This document shows, one piece after another, positions 16,021 to 25,625 of a DNA stretch of 41,966 nucleotides. The notes under the pieces were generated by a model. It worked only from the letters and a program-made list of their open reading frames with translations. It made no database searches and had not been told where the DNA came from. A program made the position numbers and the translations under genes. The stretch is from an uncultured Bacteroidales bacterium (GTDB lineage Bacteria > Bacteroidota > Bacteroidia > Bacteroidales > ML635J-15). The stretch is taken from the NCBI GenBank assembly GCA_937982115.1, contig CALJNE010000040.1, positions 1 through 41,966 of the forward strand. The letters are read 5' to 3'. Every line of letters begins with the position of its first letter. The first letter of the stretch is position 1.

Positions 16021-19000
16021 ATGAAGCGTTTAATTTTCTTTTTCACTTTTGTTTTATTTTCTGCTATTAGTATTAGTTTATTTTCACAAGCTCCAGTAAT
16101 TACTCAACATCCGCTTAGTTTTACAAAATGTATTAACAATGCCGGTATTTTATCGGTAACTGCTACCGGACCTGACCTCAACTATCAATGGTTTAAAGAT
16201 AATAATCCATTACCGGGCGAAACACAAAATGAGTTAATATTCCCCTCATTGCAAGTAAGCGACGAAGGAGAATATTTTTGCAGAATAACAAATCCAAACG
16301 GATATGCCGACAGCTATATCGCTCAGGTTTTAGTTGCTACTAATCCTCCAACAATTACAGGGGTATCTTCTCAATATGATTTAATCTGCGAAGCAGGAAC
16401 AAATACATTCACTGCTGATTATTCAGGACAATATGTCAGTGGGAAATGGTACAAAAATTACGTTCAAGTAGGAGTTGGGGCACAATTAAATATTACAAAT
16501 GCTACACAAAACCACGAAGGCAATTATTGGTTTGTTGCTGAAAATGCATGTGGTTCTGTAACTTCCTCCGAACTTTATCTTGAAGTAGCAGCTCCCGTAC
16601 AAATCTTAACGCAACCCCAAACCATGAGTGTTTGTGAAGGTGAAGATGTAACTATTACCGTTCAAGCAATAGGCGATTATGTTGGTTATATATGGTTGAA
16701 AAACGGAGTTTTAATGCCTGCCGAACAATCAAATACCATTACAATTCCTAATGTTACTTATCCAAATATTGACAATTATAAATTAGTAGTTTATAACTTA
16801 TGTAATTCTGATACAACTCTTGCAATTTACATAAATGTTAACACTGCTCCCAATATAGTGGGACAGCCATTAAACTCAAGTGCCTGTGTAGGAAACGAAG
16901 TTACTTTATATGCTGTAGCAACATCCACAACAGAACTAAGTTATCAATGGTATAATACTGATACCGGGTTGATTCCCGAAGCTACAAGCACTCAACTTAA
17001 TGTTACATATCAACCAAACGATACTACCGGATATTATTGTGTAATAAGCAACATTTGCGGAACTGTTACAACAAATACAGCAACAATTGCAACAAAAATG
17101 CCTCCTCAAATAACACAACAACCTGTAGGAACAGAAGTTTGTACCGGAGAAACCGTTACTTTAATAATTAAAGCGATTGGTTCTGAACCAATGTATTTTC
17201 AATGGTTATTTAATGATGCTAATGTTTACGGCAGTAATATTACAGGAGCACAAAACAATATAATATCAATAAGTTCGATATTGCAAAGTCAGGAAGGTTG
17301 GTATAAATGCCATGTCAGTAACGAATGTGGTTATGCTCAATCAAATGAAGTATTTGTAAAAGTAAATATTCCACCCGTAATTTTAGAACAACCACAAGAC
17401 ATTGAAATCTGCGAAGGTGGAAATATTTCAATTAATCTTCTGGCAGCAGGAACAGAACCTTTAAGTTATGAATGGAGAAAAACCGGCACTAACGAAATAT
17501 TCAGTACAACATCGCAACTTGTTTTTGAAAATGCCGAACCTTCAGTCTCAGGACAATATTTCTGTTCAGTAGCAAATATGTGCGGACAAATTTTCACAAA
17601 CACTTTTGATATTTTAGTAAAACAGAACGTAGAAATTACTACACAACCACAAGATGTAGATGTTTGTTTAGGCGACTTTTTTGAACTAAGCATAACAGCT
17701 TCCGGTACCGGACCTTTTGACTATTTGTGGTATCGCAATGGTTCGGCTGTATCTTCGGCTACATCTTCGGTTTATACTGTTACGAATGCCCAGGTTAATC
17801 AAAGCGGGGAGTATTTTTGCAGAGTATTTAACGACTGCGGATACGAAGATTCGGACATTGCAATTGTAAGTATTGGAACTGTTCCGGCAATTACATGGAA
17901 TCCTGTAGGTTTTGACCTATGCGAATTAGAAACATTAAATCTTATTATGGACGCTCAGGGCGATAATTTCAATCTTCAATGGTATCATAACGACCTACCT
18001 ATTCCGGGAGCAACAGATACTGTTTTGAATATACCTATGGTAAGTTTATCTCATGCCGGAAGTTATTATTGCCTTGCATATAATGCCTGTGCAACTGTAA
18101 GTACCGATACTGTAACCCTTGATATTTTCCCTGCTCCTTATGTTAATATTGGCAATGATATTCACTTATGTTCAGATGGCGGTTCTGTAATACTGAGTGC
18201 TAACGGACAGTTTGAACATTATAACTGGAACAACGGATACAGTTACCAGCCAAGCATAGAAGTTTCTCAAACCGGAACATATATTCTCGAGGTTACCGGC
18301 AGCAATGGATGTAAAAACAGGGATACCGTTGAAGTAGTTTTTCATCCTTATCATACTATAATGTTTGGAGGCAGCGATATTATTGCTTGCGGACCATACA
18401 CTTTAAATGCCGGTTCAGGTGCATATTCATATTCCTGGAATACTGGTGCAACCACTCCGACAATAACTGTAACCCAAACAGGTACATATAGCGTTACAGT
18501 TACAGGAGATTATTTCGGATGTGCTTCTACAGAAAGCGTTTTTATTGAAGTCAGAGAACCTGTAATCATAAATTTAGGCCCGGATTTAACATCAAAAGTT
18601 GATTCGTTTGTTAACATAGGTGTAGCTCCAAATTATGCTGAATATTTATGGAATACAGGATATACAGGGCCAATGCTTACCGTTTACGGTTCTGTTTACG
18701 GAGTAGGAACTCACACTTTCTGGCTCACTGCAACCGGATATAATGGTTGTTCGGGAACAGATACCATAAAAGTAACTTTCACACCGCTCTCTAACATAGA
18801 AAAAACTGTTACAGAGAATATTATTTCGGTGTATCCTAATCCCGCAAAAGATTTTGTAAATGTAAAATCTGAGGTTAATATCGAGAATTACTATATCTAT
18901 AATATTTTAGGTGAGCTTTTACTCAGCGAAACTATTTATAATAAAGATTTTGTTATAAAATTTACTAATTTTGCACGCGGTCAATATATAATAATTTTTA

Positions 19001-19050
19001 TTGATACCGACGGAAATTACTATTTGAATAAAATTGTAACTGAAAATTAA
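16021..19050 (+). CDS. Secreted multi-Ig-domain protein with T9SS sorting domain
   Basis: 1009 residues from the ATG at 16021 (MKRLIFFFTFVLFSAISISLFSQ, signal peptide); an in-frame ATG at 15961 would add 20 residues that block the signal peptide. About eight Ig-like domains of ~84 residues follow, each opening with 'ITxQPxxxxVCxGxxVTL', a central W (YQWFKD, YEWRKT, YLWYRN) and a closing G-x-YxC (EGEYFCRI, SGQYFCSV, AGSYYCLA) disulfide-type Cys. Then come three GTYxVxVTG-type modules with YxWNTG, and a T9SS CTD (VYPNPAKDFVNV...YIYNILGELL...ARGQYIIIF). Probably a surface adhesin. The even spacing suggests repeated duplication. The stop overlaps ftsX (TAATG). Confidence 0.9.
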   Translation: MKRLIFFFTFVLFSAISISLFSQAPVITQHPLSFTKCINNAGILSVTATGPDLNYQWFKDNNPLPGETQNELIFPSLQVSDEGEYFCRITNPNGYADSYIAQVLVATNPPTITGVSSQYDLICEAGTNTFTADYSGQYVSGKWYKNYVQVGVGAQLNITNATQNHEGNYWFVAENACGSVTSSELYLEVAAPVQILTQPQTMSVCEGEDVTITVQAIGDYVGYIWLKNGVLMPAEQSNTITIPNVTYPNIDNYKLVVYNLCNSDTTLAIYINVNTAPNIVGQPLNSSACVGNEVTLYAVATSTTELSYQWYNTDTGLIPEATSTQLNVTYQPNDTTGYYCVISNICGTVTTNTATIATKMPPQITQQPVGTEVCTGETVTLIIKAIGSEPMYFQWLFNDANVYGSNITGAQNNIISISSILQSQEGWYKCHVSNECGYAQSNEVFVKVNIPPVILEQPQDIEICEGGNISINLLAAGTEPLSYEWRKTGTNEIFSTTSQLVFENAEPSVSGQYFCSVANMCGQIFTNTFDILVKQNVEITTQPQDVDVCLGDFFELSITASGTGPFDYLWYRNGSAVSSATSSVYTVTNAQVNQSGEYFCRVFNDCGYEDSDIAIVSIGTVPAITWNPVGFDLCELETLNLIMDAQGDNFNLQWYHNDLPIPGATDTVLNIPMVSLSHAGSYYCLAYNACATVSTDTVTLDIFPAPYVNIGNDIHLCSDGGSVILSANGQFEHYNWNNGYSYQPSIEVSQTGTYILEVTGSNGCKNRDTVEVVFHPYHTIMFGGSDIIACGPYTLNAGSGAYSYSWNTGATTPTITVTQTGTYSVTVTGDYFGCASTESVFIEVREPVIINLGPDLTSKVDSFVNIGVAPNYAEYLWNTGYTGPMLTVYGSVYGVGTHTFWLTATGYNGCSGTDTIKVTFTPLSNIEKTVTENIISVYPNPAKDFVNVKSEVNIENYYIYNILGELLLSETIYNKDFVIKFTNFARGQYIIIFIDTDGNYYLNKIVTEN

Positions 19051-19922
19051 TGAAAGAAAGCAAAATAAAAAATAAAATCAGAAGTGCTTATACTATTTCA
19101 CTTATAAGCATATCAATGGTTTTATTATTACTTGGAATAATAGGCTTACTGATTTTAAATGCTGGTGTATTATCAAAATACGTACGTGAAAATATCAGTT
19201 TCTCTGTGCTTATTCATGACAATATTAAAGAACCGGATATAAAACTTTTCAAAAAAACCCTCGATACACAACATTTTGTGAAGTCCACCGAATACATAAA
19301 CAAAGATGATGCAGCAAAACAATTGCAGGAAGAACTCGGCGAAGACTTTCTCCAAACACTTGGATATAATCCCCTCTCTCCTACCATCAATATATATTTA
19401 AAATCTGAATATACCAATCCGGACAGCATAAAGAAAATTGAAACCTGGCTGCTTTCCAATACTGAAATGGTTTCGGAGGTTGCGTACCAACACAATTTAG
19501 TTCAACTGATAAATAAAAACATTCGAAAGATAAGTATAATTCTGTTTTTCTTTGCTGCCATTTTTCTGGTAATTTCTTTTGCTCTCCTCAACAATACAGT
19601 AAGATTGATGATATATTCAAAACGGTTTACAATAAACACAATGAAACTTGTTGGTGCAAAAAACAGTTTCATCCGCAAACCGTTTTTATTATCAGGTTTA
19701 GTGCAGGGATTTCTGAGTTCAGTAATAGCACTCATAATACTCAGCTTTTTAGTAAATTTTTCCAATAAACAGCTTGGAGAAATGATAAGCCTGTTGAATT
19801 TGCAAAATCTAATAATTCTCTACTTGATTATCATTTCTATAGGAATTTCTCTAACAATAATTTCAACATATTTTAGCATAAACAAATATTTAAGATTAAA
19901 AACCAGCGAACTTTATTATTAA
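19050..19922 (+). CDS. ftsX: Cell division protein FtsX
   Basis: 290-residue inner-membrane permease-like protein that, with the ATPase FtsE, activates peptidoglycan hydrolases at the septum. Seen: TM1 (ISMVLLLLGIIGLLILNAG), a large extracytoplasmic loop with YINKDDAAKQLQEELGEDFLQTLGYNPLSPTINIYLK (typical FtsX), then three more TMs with NNTVRLMIYSKRFTINTMKLVGA, the conserved cytoplasmic segment. ftsE is not in the window. It starts at TAATG with the Ig-protein gene and is followed 11 bp later by the DUF3098 gene, an order I recall from Bacteroidota (ftsX-DUF3098-uppP-truB). Confidence 0.95.
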   Translation: MKESKIKNKIRSAYTISLISISMVLLLLGIIGLLILNAGVLSKYVRENISFSVLIHDNIKEPDIKLFKKTLDTQHFVKSTEYINKDDAAKQLQEELGEDFLQTLGYNPLSPTINIYLKSEYTNPDSIKKIETWLLSNTEMVSEVAYQHNLVQLINKNIRKISIILFFFAAIFLVISFALLNNTVRLMIYSKRFTINTMKLVGAKNSFIRKPFLLSGLVQGFLSSVIALIILSFLVNFSNKQLGEMISLLNLQNLIILYLIIISIGISLTIISTYFSINKYLRLKTSELYY

Positions 19923-19933
19923 AAATACTCGAT

Positions 19934-20185
19934 ATGGGACAAAATGATGATAACAAAGGATTTGTGCTACAAAAGATTAACTACATTTTAATTGCAGTAG
20001 GATTTATTTTTATTCTTACAGGGTTTATCCTTTTATCAGGTGGAAAAAGTACTGACCCTAATGTTTTTAGCGAAGAAATATTTAACTTTAGAAGAATAAC
20101 ACTTGCGCCTATTGTAATATTTTTAGGTTTTGTAATAGAAATTGTAGCTATACTTTACAAGCCCAAATCAAAAAAAGAAGAATAA
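19934..20185 (+). CDS. DUF3098 small membrane protein
   Basis: 83 residues with two hydrophobic segments (YILIAVGFIFILTGFILLSGG and ITLAPIVIFLGFVIEIVAILY) separated by a short loop containing DPNVFSEEIFNFRRI. The pattern matches the DUF3098 family of Bacteroidota. Function unknown; its place between ftsX and uppP suggests an envelope role. It ends 3 bp before uppP. Confidence 0.87.
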   Translation: MGQNDDNKGFVLQKINYILIAVGFIFILTGFILLSGGKSTDPNVFSEEIFNFRRITLAPIVIFLGFVIEIVAILYKPKSKKEE

Positions 20186-20188
20186 AAA

Positions 20189-20977
20189 ATGGAATGGTTC
20201 GAAGCTTTAGTCCTTGGATTAATTCAAGGACTTACGGAATTTTTACCTGTTAGTAGCAGTGCACATCTCGAAATAACAAAAAACTTGTTCGGAATCTCGG
20301 GCGAAGAAAATCTTTATTTTAGTGTATTAGTTCACGGTGGTACTGTATTAAGCACTCTGGTTGTTTTTCGCAAAGAAATAATTCAACTCATTGCAGGTAT
20401 ATTCAAATTTAAGTATAACGAAGAAACAGACTACATTTTAAAAATTGCAGTATCAACAATACCTGTTTTTATCATCGGAATATTTTTTAAAGATTATATC
20501 GAAAGTTTTTTTGACGGAGAAAGTTTGGTATTTGTAGGGTCAATGTTATTAATAACCGCATTGATTTTATCGTTTACTTTTTTTTACAAGCCCAAAAAAC
20601 AGAGAAAAATCAATTTCATTGATGCTTTTGTGATTGGCATTTCTCAAGCCATTGCAGTTTTGCCCGGAATTTCACGTTCGGGAGCAACTATTTCAACAGG
20701 ATTGATGCTTGGGAACAACAAAAGCGAAGTGGCTCAGTTTTCATTTTTAATGGTTTTAGTTCCAATTCTGGGAGAAAACTTTTTGTCAATAATCTCTAAT
20801 ACTTATGCTTCGGCATCAATTCCGATGAGCTCTTTAATATTAGGATTTTTTGCTTCATTTTTATCGGGATTGTTTGCTTGTAAAGTTATGCTAAATATAG
20901 TAAGAAAGGGAAAATTGATTTGGTTTGCTATATATTGTGCCATAGTAGGGTTAATTAGTATTTTCTTATTAGGATAA
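20189..20977 (+). CDS. uppP: Undecaprenyl-diphosphate phosphatase
   Basis: 262-residue polytopic membrane enzyme (BacA family) that dephosphorylates undecaprenyl pyrophosphate to recycle the lipid carrier for peptidoglycan and O-antigen. Both signature motifs are complete: GLTEFLPVSSSAHLE (residues 15-27, with Glu17 and His26) and LPGISRSGATISTG. Length and about eight TM segments are normal. The stop overlaps the truB start (TAATG, 20975-20979). This enzyme family also contributes to bacitracin tolerance. Confidence 0.97.
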   Translation: MEWFEALVLGLIQGLTEFLPVSSSAHLEITKNLFGISGEENLYFSVLVHGGTVLSTLVVFRKEIIQLIAGIFKFKYNEETDYILKIAVSTIPVFIIGIFFKDYIESFFDGESLVFVGSMLLITALILSFTFFYKPKKQRKINFIDAFVIGISQAIAVLPGISRSGATISTGLMLGNNKSEVAQFSFLMVLVPILGENFLSIISNTYASASIPMSSLILGFFASFLSGLFACKVMLNIVRKGKLIWFAIYCAIVGLISIFLLG

Positions 20978-21699
20978 TGATTGAAGTATATAAATTTGAC
21001 AGAGAGCCCGATTTTTTATCCGGGGAGGTAATTTTATTTGATAAACCAAAAGATTGGTCATCTTTTGATGTTGTTAATAAAATAAGATATTTAATAAGCG
21101 ATTTTTTAAAAATCAAAAAAATAAAGGTAGGACATGCAGGCACCTTAGACCCGCTGGCTACAGGTTTATTGATTCTATGTACCGGAAAAGCAACCAAATT
21201 AATAGAAGAACTTCAGGAAGAAGAAAAAATTTATAATGCAATATTCCAACTTGGTGCAACCACTCCGTCTTTTGACCTCGAAACTGAAATTGACCAAACC
21301 TTTGACTATTCACATATTACTGAAAATCAAATAGTTGAAACTCTAAACTCGTTTTTGGGAGAAAGTATGCAAATGCCTCCGGTATATTCAGCAATAAAAA
21401 TCAATGGTAAACGAGCTTACGAAATTAAACGTAAAGGTAAAGAACCCAAACTTGTTCATAAACCAATAAACATTAGCGAAATAAAAATTAATTCAATTGA
21501 TTTGCCATTTATAGACCTTACTATCACTTGCAGTAAAGGCACTTATATAAGATCAATAGCAAATGATTTTGGAAAAAAACTTGACAACGGGGCTTTTTTG
21601 TATTATCTTAGACGTTTGAAAAGTGGCCAATTCGACGTTAAAAATGCCGTTGAAATAGAATTTTTTGAAAATTTTTTGAAAAAAATGAAACAAAATTGA
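20977..21699 (+). CDS. truB: tRNA pseudouridine(55) synthase TruB
   Basis: 240 residues; converts U55 of the tRNA T-loop to pseudouridine. The catalytic motif VGHAGTLDPLATGLL carries Asp58. Other family blocks are FDKPKDWSSFDVV (motif I), MPPVYSAIKINGKRAYEIKRKG and CSKGTYIRSIANDFGKKL. It lacks the C-terminal PUA domain, which is common in Bacteroidota and other short TruB forms. Translationally coupled to uppP. Confidence 0.97.
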   Translation: MIEVYKFDREPDFLSGEVILFDKPKDWSSFDVVNKIRYLISDFLKIKKIKVGHAGTLDPLATGLLILCTGKATKLIEELQEEEKIYNAIFQLGATTPSFDLETEIDQTFDYSHITENQIVETLNSFLGESMQMPPVYSAIKINGKRAYEIKRKGKEPKLVHKPINISEIKINSIDLPFIDLTITCSKGTYIRSIANDFGKKLDNGAFLYYLRRLKSGQFDVKNAVEIEFFENFLKKMKQN

Positions 21700-21738
21700 A
21701 ATATATCTGTATAAACCGTAGTTTTAAAAATAAAAGAT

Positions 21739-22794
21739 ATGAAATTATCACAATTTGATTTTCATCTTCCCGAAGAATTAATATCATTACATCCGCCCAA
21801 ATACAGGGATGAATCCAGATTACTTGTATTACACAAAAAAACAGGAGAAATTGAACACAAAATTTTTAAAGACATTAAAGACTATTTTCAAGAAAATGAT
21901 TTAATAGTTTTTAATGACACCAAAGTTTTTCCTGCCAGATTATATGGAAATAAAGAAAAAACCGGAGCAGAAATTGAAGTTTTTCTTCTCAGAGAATTAA
22001 ACAGAGAACAAAAACTCTGGGACGTTCTTGTTGATCCTGCTCGTAAAATTCGTATAGGTAATAAACTTTATTTTGGCGAAAATGATGAACTCGTTGCCGA
22101 AGTAATTGACAATACCACCTCCAGAGGAAGAACAATTAGATTCCTTTACGACACTGATTATGATACATTCAAAAAAACATTATTCGGACTCGGACAAACT
22201 CCAATACCAGATTATATTCTTGAAAAACGAGGAGTTACTGAAGATGATGCCGAGAGATATCAAACTATTTATGCTAAAAACGAAGGGGCTGTTGCAGCTC
22301 CTACTGCAGGACTACATTTTAGCAGAGAGCTACTTAAAAGATTGGAAATTATCGGTGTCGAATTCGGATATGTAACTCTTCACGTAGGCTTAGGAAACTT
22401 CCGAACTATTGATGTTGAAGATCTTACAAAACATAAAATGGATAGCGAACAAATTTTTGTTTCCGAAGAAATTGCTCAAAAAATTAACGAAACAAAAGCC
22501 AATAAACATAAAGTTTTTGCTGTCGGTACCACAGTATTAAGAACACTGGAAAGTGTTGTTACCACTACCGGAATTGTTAAACCTTTCGAAGGATGGACTA
22601 ATAAGTTTTTGTTTCCACCATACGACATTATGGTGCCTGATGCACTTATTACCAACTTCCACATGCCAAAATCAATAATGATGATTAACGTTGCTGCTTT
22701 CAGCGGTTACAATGAACTTATGAAAGCTTATGAAATTGCCATTAAAGAAAAATATAAATTCGGCACTTACGGTGATGCAATGTTGATTATTTAG
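21739..22794 (+). CDS. queA: S-adenosylmethionine:tRNA ribosyltransferase-isomerase QueA
   Basis: 351 residues; makes epoxyqueuosine in tRNA by transferring and isomerising the ribosyl part of SAM onto the preQ1 base at position 34. Seen: [92 protein letters not shown] and [23 protein letters not shown]: essentially the whole set of family signatures. It follows truB by 39 bp, so both tRNA-modification genes probably share a transcript. The full-length protein is intact. Confidence 0.98.
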   Translation: MKLSQFDFHLPEELISLHPPKYRDESRLLVLHKKTGEIEHKIFKDIKDYFQENDLIVFNDTKVFPARLYGNKEKTGAEIEVFLLRELNREQKLWDVLVDPARKIRIGNKLYFGENDELVAEVIDNTTSRGRTIRFLYDTDYDTFKKTLFGLGQTPIPDYILEKRGVTEDDAERYQTIYAKNEGAVAAPTAGLHFSRELLKRLEIIGVEFGYVTLHVGLGNFRTIDVEDLTKHKMDSEQIFVSEEIAQKINETKANKHKVFAVGTTVLRTLESVVTTTGIVKPFEGWTNKFLFPPYDIMVPDALITNFHMPKSIMMINVAAFSGYNELMKAYEIAIKEKYKFGTYGDAMLII

Positions 22795-22860
22795 GTGAAT
22801 TGATACAGTTTCTAATATGTAACTGTTCAAAATTATTTTTAGGAATAAAAATTTTAAGAT

Positions 22861-23229
22861 ATGAAAAAAATTGCTTTACCCGTTACAAACAACGGACAAA
22901 TTGATGAACATTTTGGACATTGCGAATTTTACAAAATTTTTACAGTTTCAGATAAAAATGAAATAATTGAGGAAGAAACAATTGAGTCTGTACAAGGTTG
23001 CGGATGTAAATCCAATATAGCTATTACTCTGGCAAAAGCCGATGTTACTATAATGCTTGCCGGAGGTATTGGAGAAGGAGCAATAAATGTATTGAACAGT
23101 GCCGGAATAAAAGTAATAAGAGGCTGCTTCGGTAATTCATTAGAAGTCGTAAAACAATATATTGAAGGTAAAATTACAGATAGTGGCTCAAATTGCCATT
23201 CTCATGAGCATCAATGTAATAATCATTAA
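22861..23229 (+). CDS. NifX/NifB-C-like (dinitrogenase iron-molybdenum cofactor) domain protein
   Basis: 122 residues of the Fe-Mo-cofactor biosynthesis fold: MKKIALPVTNNGQIDEHFGHCEFYKIF is the standard opening, followed by VTIMLAGGIGEGAINVLNSAGIKVIRGCFG. No nitrogenase genes are present, and stand-alone members occur widely in anaerobes, where their role (metal or Fe-S cluster binding) is unclear. Extra features are QGCGCKSN in the middle and a His/Cys-rich tail (CHSHEHQCNNH) that could bind metal. Upstream it has a small ACAGTT/AACTGT inverted repeat (22805-22826). Confidence 0.9.
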   Translation: MKKIALPVTNNGQIDEHFGHCEFYKIFTVSDKNEIIEEETIESVQGCGCKSNIAITLAKADVTIMLAGGIGEGAINVLNSAGIKVIRGCFGNSLEVVKQYIEGKITDSGSNCHSHEHQCNNH

Positions 23230-23243
23230 CAAAAATATAGTTA

Positions 23244-23951
23244 TTACACACTCACAATCTCTGTTATCAAGTCTTTGCCCATAAGTTTTAAAACTAAGTT
23301 TGCAACACACAGAACATCTTTTTCGCAATACTTTACTATTCGAGGAAGGTCTTTCTCTTTGTAGTAAACTTCTGAAACCGTACTACCGTCAATATCGTCT
23401 TTTGATGTTGGAATATTAAATAAATCAGCTAAGAGTGATAAAGATGTAAAGTTTTTATAATCCCCGAATTTCCACAACTCTAAGGTGTCTATATGCCTTA
23501 CTTCCCAGGGCTTTTTTCCGGAAATATCAAAAACCGGAGGCAGCTTAATTCCATTGATTAACATCCTTCTCGAAATGTATGGAATATCAAATTCTTTAAC
23601 ATTATGACCACATAAGTATTTTTCGTTGGAGCTATCCCATGAGCTAATCATTTTTGCAAAATCCAGCAACAACTTTTTTTCGTCGTCCGAAGCAAAAGAT
23701 TTTACTCTTAATACATTTTCGTGAAAAATTCCAACCGAAATACAAATAATTTTTCCAAACTCTGCATATATTCCTGCACGATTATAAACCTCGGCAGCAG
23801 ATTGATCTTCTTTACGAAAATGCGATGATTTTTTATCCCAGTGATGTTTAAAATTTTCCGGCAAATCATCAAATTCCGGAGATACCGGTACTGTTTCTAT
23901 ATCAAGAAACATTACATTTTTCAGGTTGATGTTGTCCAGTGCTGAGATCAT
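23244..23951 (-). CDS. PolB-like 3'-5' exonuclease (DEDDy)
   Basis: 235 residues. DnaQ/RNase H-like fold with the DEDDy residues visible: FLDIETVP (Asp17, Glu19), CGHNVKEFDIPYISRRM (exo II Asp) and KYCEKDVLCVANL (YxxxD exo III). This matches the stand-alone exonuclease domain family related to DNA polymerase B ('predicted 3'-5' exonuclease related to PolB'). It probably acts in DNA repair or degradation; substrate unknown. Its ATG overlaps the udk stop (4-bp ATGA overlap), so it is coupled to udk. Confidence 0.85.
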   Translation of the reverse strand: MISALDNINLKNVMFLDIETVPVSPEFDDLPENFKHHWDKKSSHFRKEDQSAAEVYNRAGIYAEFGKIICISVGIFHENVLRVKSFASDDEKKLLLDFAKMISSWDSSNEKYLCGHNVKEFDIPYISRRMLINGIKLPPVFDISGKKPWEVRHIDTLELWKFGDYKNFTSLSLLADLFNIPTSKDDIDGSTVSEVYYKEKDLPRIVKYCEKDVLCVANLVLKLMGKDLITEIVSV

Positions 23952-24556
23952 TTTAAATGCTGTATTATAAATTGAGTTAATAAGTTAATAGCCACTTGAT
24001 TATTTCCTCCCTGCGGAACAATAATATCTGCATATCTTTTGGTGGGCTCAATAAACTGAAGATGCGATGGCTTAACAGTTTTGTCGTATCTGTCAAGTAC
24101 CATTGCAACCGATCTTCCGCGTTCGACAATATCACGCTGAATTACACGTGAAAGGCGGTCATCAGCATCAGCATCAACAAATATTTTTAGATCCATTAAT
24201 TCCCGCAGTTCAGGTTGGGATAATATTAATATTCCTTCAACAATAATTACACTGCTCGGAACAATTTCAATGGTTTCTTTGCTACGAGTACAGGTTAGAT
24301 ATGAATAAATCGGCTGTTGAATTCGCTTTTTATTTTTTAAATCCTTTATGTGTTCAATCAACAATGTCCATTCTATTGCATCGGGATGGTCAAAATTAAT
24401 TTTTTGCCTTTCCTCCATTGGCAGATGTGAATTATCTTTGTAATAATTATCTTGCGGCACAACAGTAACACATCCCACAGGCAATCGCTCGATTATGCGG
24501 CGAACTACCGTTGTTTTTCCTGAACCTGTACCGCCTGCAATTCCAACAATTAACAT
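23948..24556 (-). CDS. udk: Uridine kinase
   Basis: 202 residues; phosphorylates uridine and cytidine to UMP and CMP in pyrimidine salvage. P-loop GGTGSGKTT (residues 8-16), QDNYYKD, NFDHPDAIEWTLL, the QPIYSYLTCTR substrate region, VIIVEGILIL and the RVIQRDIVERGRS lid are all family hallmarks. First gene of a two-gene minus-strand unit with the exonuclease, divergent from manA with 62 bp between the starts. No clear -7 box was found on this side of the intergenic gap. Confidence 0.97.
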   Translation of the reverse strand: MLIVGIAGGTGSGKTTVVRRIIERLPVGCVTVVPQDNYYKDNSHLPMEERQKINFDHPDAIEWTLLIEHIKDLKNKKRIQQPIYSYLTCTRSKETIEIVPSSVIIVEGILILSQPELRELMDLKIFVDADADDRLSRVIQRDIVERGRSVAMVLDRYDKTVKPSHLQFIEPTKRYADIIVPQGGNNQVAINLLTQFIIQHLK

Positions 24557-24583
24557 AATTTAAAGCGTTACGAAATAAATTAT

Positions 24584-24591
24584 TATTTTTG
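24584..24591 (+). promoter_or_regulatory. Bacteroidota -7 box TATTTTTG for manA
   Basis: TAnnTTTG match 27 nt before the ATG at 24619, lying across the TTG where the open frame begins. This supports the downstream ATG as start. Confidence 0.5.
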
Positions 24592-24618
24592 AAGTTTAAA
24601 AATAATAAAAATTTTAAT

Positions 24619-25572
24619 ATGCTATATCCTTTAAAATTTTATCCAATTTATAAACAAAAAGTCTGGGGCGGAAGTAAAATTAAAAATTTGAAAGGCGATC
24701 CGAAAGTTCCTGATAATTGTGGGGAAAGCTGGGAAATTTCCGTTCTGGAAGATAATGTTTCAATAATTTCAAACGGATTTTTAAAAGATAATTCTCTGGA
24801 AGAAATCATTGAAATTTATATGGAAGACATCGTGGGAGAAAAGGTTTTTGAAAAATACGGCATCTCTTTTCCTATTCTCTTCAAAATTATTGAATCAAAC
24901 GATAACCTCTCCTTGCAAGTGCATCCTGACGACAAAACAGCTAAGGAACGATACGGCGAAAATGGAAAAAACGAAGCCTGGTACATACTTGAAGCTGAAC
25001 CCGAAGCAACACTTACTTCAGGATTCAAAAAAGATGTAAATTTTGAGATACTGCAAAAAGCCATTGAAAACCAAACTCTCGAAGATATTTTGAATATCGT
25101 GAATGTAAAACCCGGCGAGGTATATCATATTCCTGCCGGAAGAATTCATAGTCTGGGAAAAGGAGTTTTACTTGCCGAAGTACAACAAAGCTCTGATCGT
25201 ACATATCGCGTTTATGATTACGGACGCACAGGCAGAGAACTCCATATCGAAGAAGCAAAAGATGTTATTGACTATAAAAAAACAACCAACATTAAAACAG
25301 AATACAAAATTACAACCGATAATTCCACAAAAATCCTCGACACAGATAGTTTTATACTGAATTATTTATCTGTTTTCAACAAAATACAGAAAGATTATTA
25401 TAGCCTGGATTCTTTTGTGATTCTATATTGTATAAAAGGCAGTCTTGACATACAATCAAAGAGTACAATTACACCATTAAAAGCCGGAGAAACAGTATTT
25501 ATACCGGCAGCATTAAATTCAATAACTCTTTTACCCAAAACATATTCGGAACTGCTGGAGATACATATGTAG
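24619..25572 (+). CDS. manA: Class I mannose-6-phosphate isomerase
   Basis: 317 residues from the ATG at 24619 (MLYPLKFYPIYKQKVWGG); a TTG ten codons upstream overlaps the -7 box and is rejected. Cupin zinc enzyme interconverting fructose-6-P and mannose-6-P, feeding GDP-mannose and glycan synthesis. Seen: VWGGSKI, GESWEIS, LSLQVHPDD (zinc Gln/His), GKNEAWYIL (zinc Glu), PAGRIHSLG (zinc His) and the catalytic-Arg region QSSDRTYRVYDYGR. Short bacterial type (~315 aa), normal length. Followed by miaB after 53 bp. Confidence 0.96.
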   Translation: MLYPLKFYPIYKQKVWGGSKIKNLKGDPKVPDNCGESWEISVLEDNVSIISNGFLKDNSLEEIIEIYMEDIVGEKVFEKYGISFPILFKIIESNDNLSLQVHPDDKTAKERYGENGKNEAWYILEAEPEATLTSGFKKDVNFEILQKAIENQTLEDILNIVNVKPGEVYHIPAGRIHSLGKGVLLAEVQQSSDRTYRVYDYGRTGRELHIEEAKDVIDYKKTTNIKTEYKITTDNSTKILDTDSFILNYLSVFNKIQKDYYSLDSFVILYCIKGSLDIQSKSTITPLKAGETVFIPAALNSITLLPKTYSELLEIHM

Positions 25573-25625
25573 ATGTTAGTGTCGTGAATAAAAATAAAAG
25601 TTTATTTGTATTTCAAAAAAATCTC

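Noticed and set aside
22805-22826. ACAGTT/AACTGT inverted repeat upstream of the NifX-like gene
   Set aside because: Six-bp arms are short enough to be chance; mentioned with the gene but not listed as an operator.
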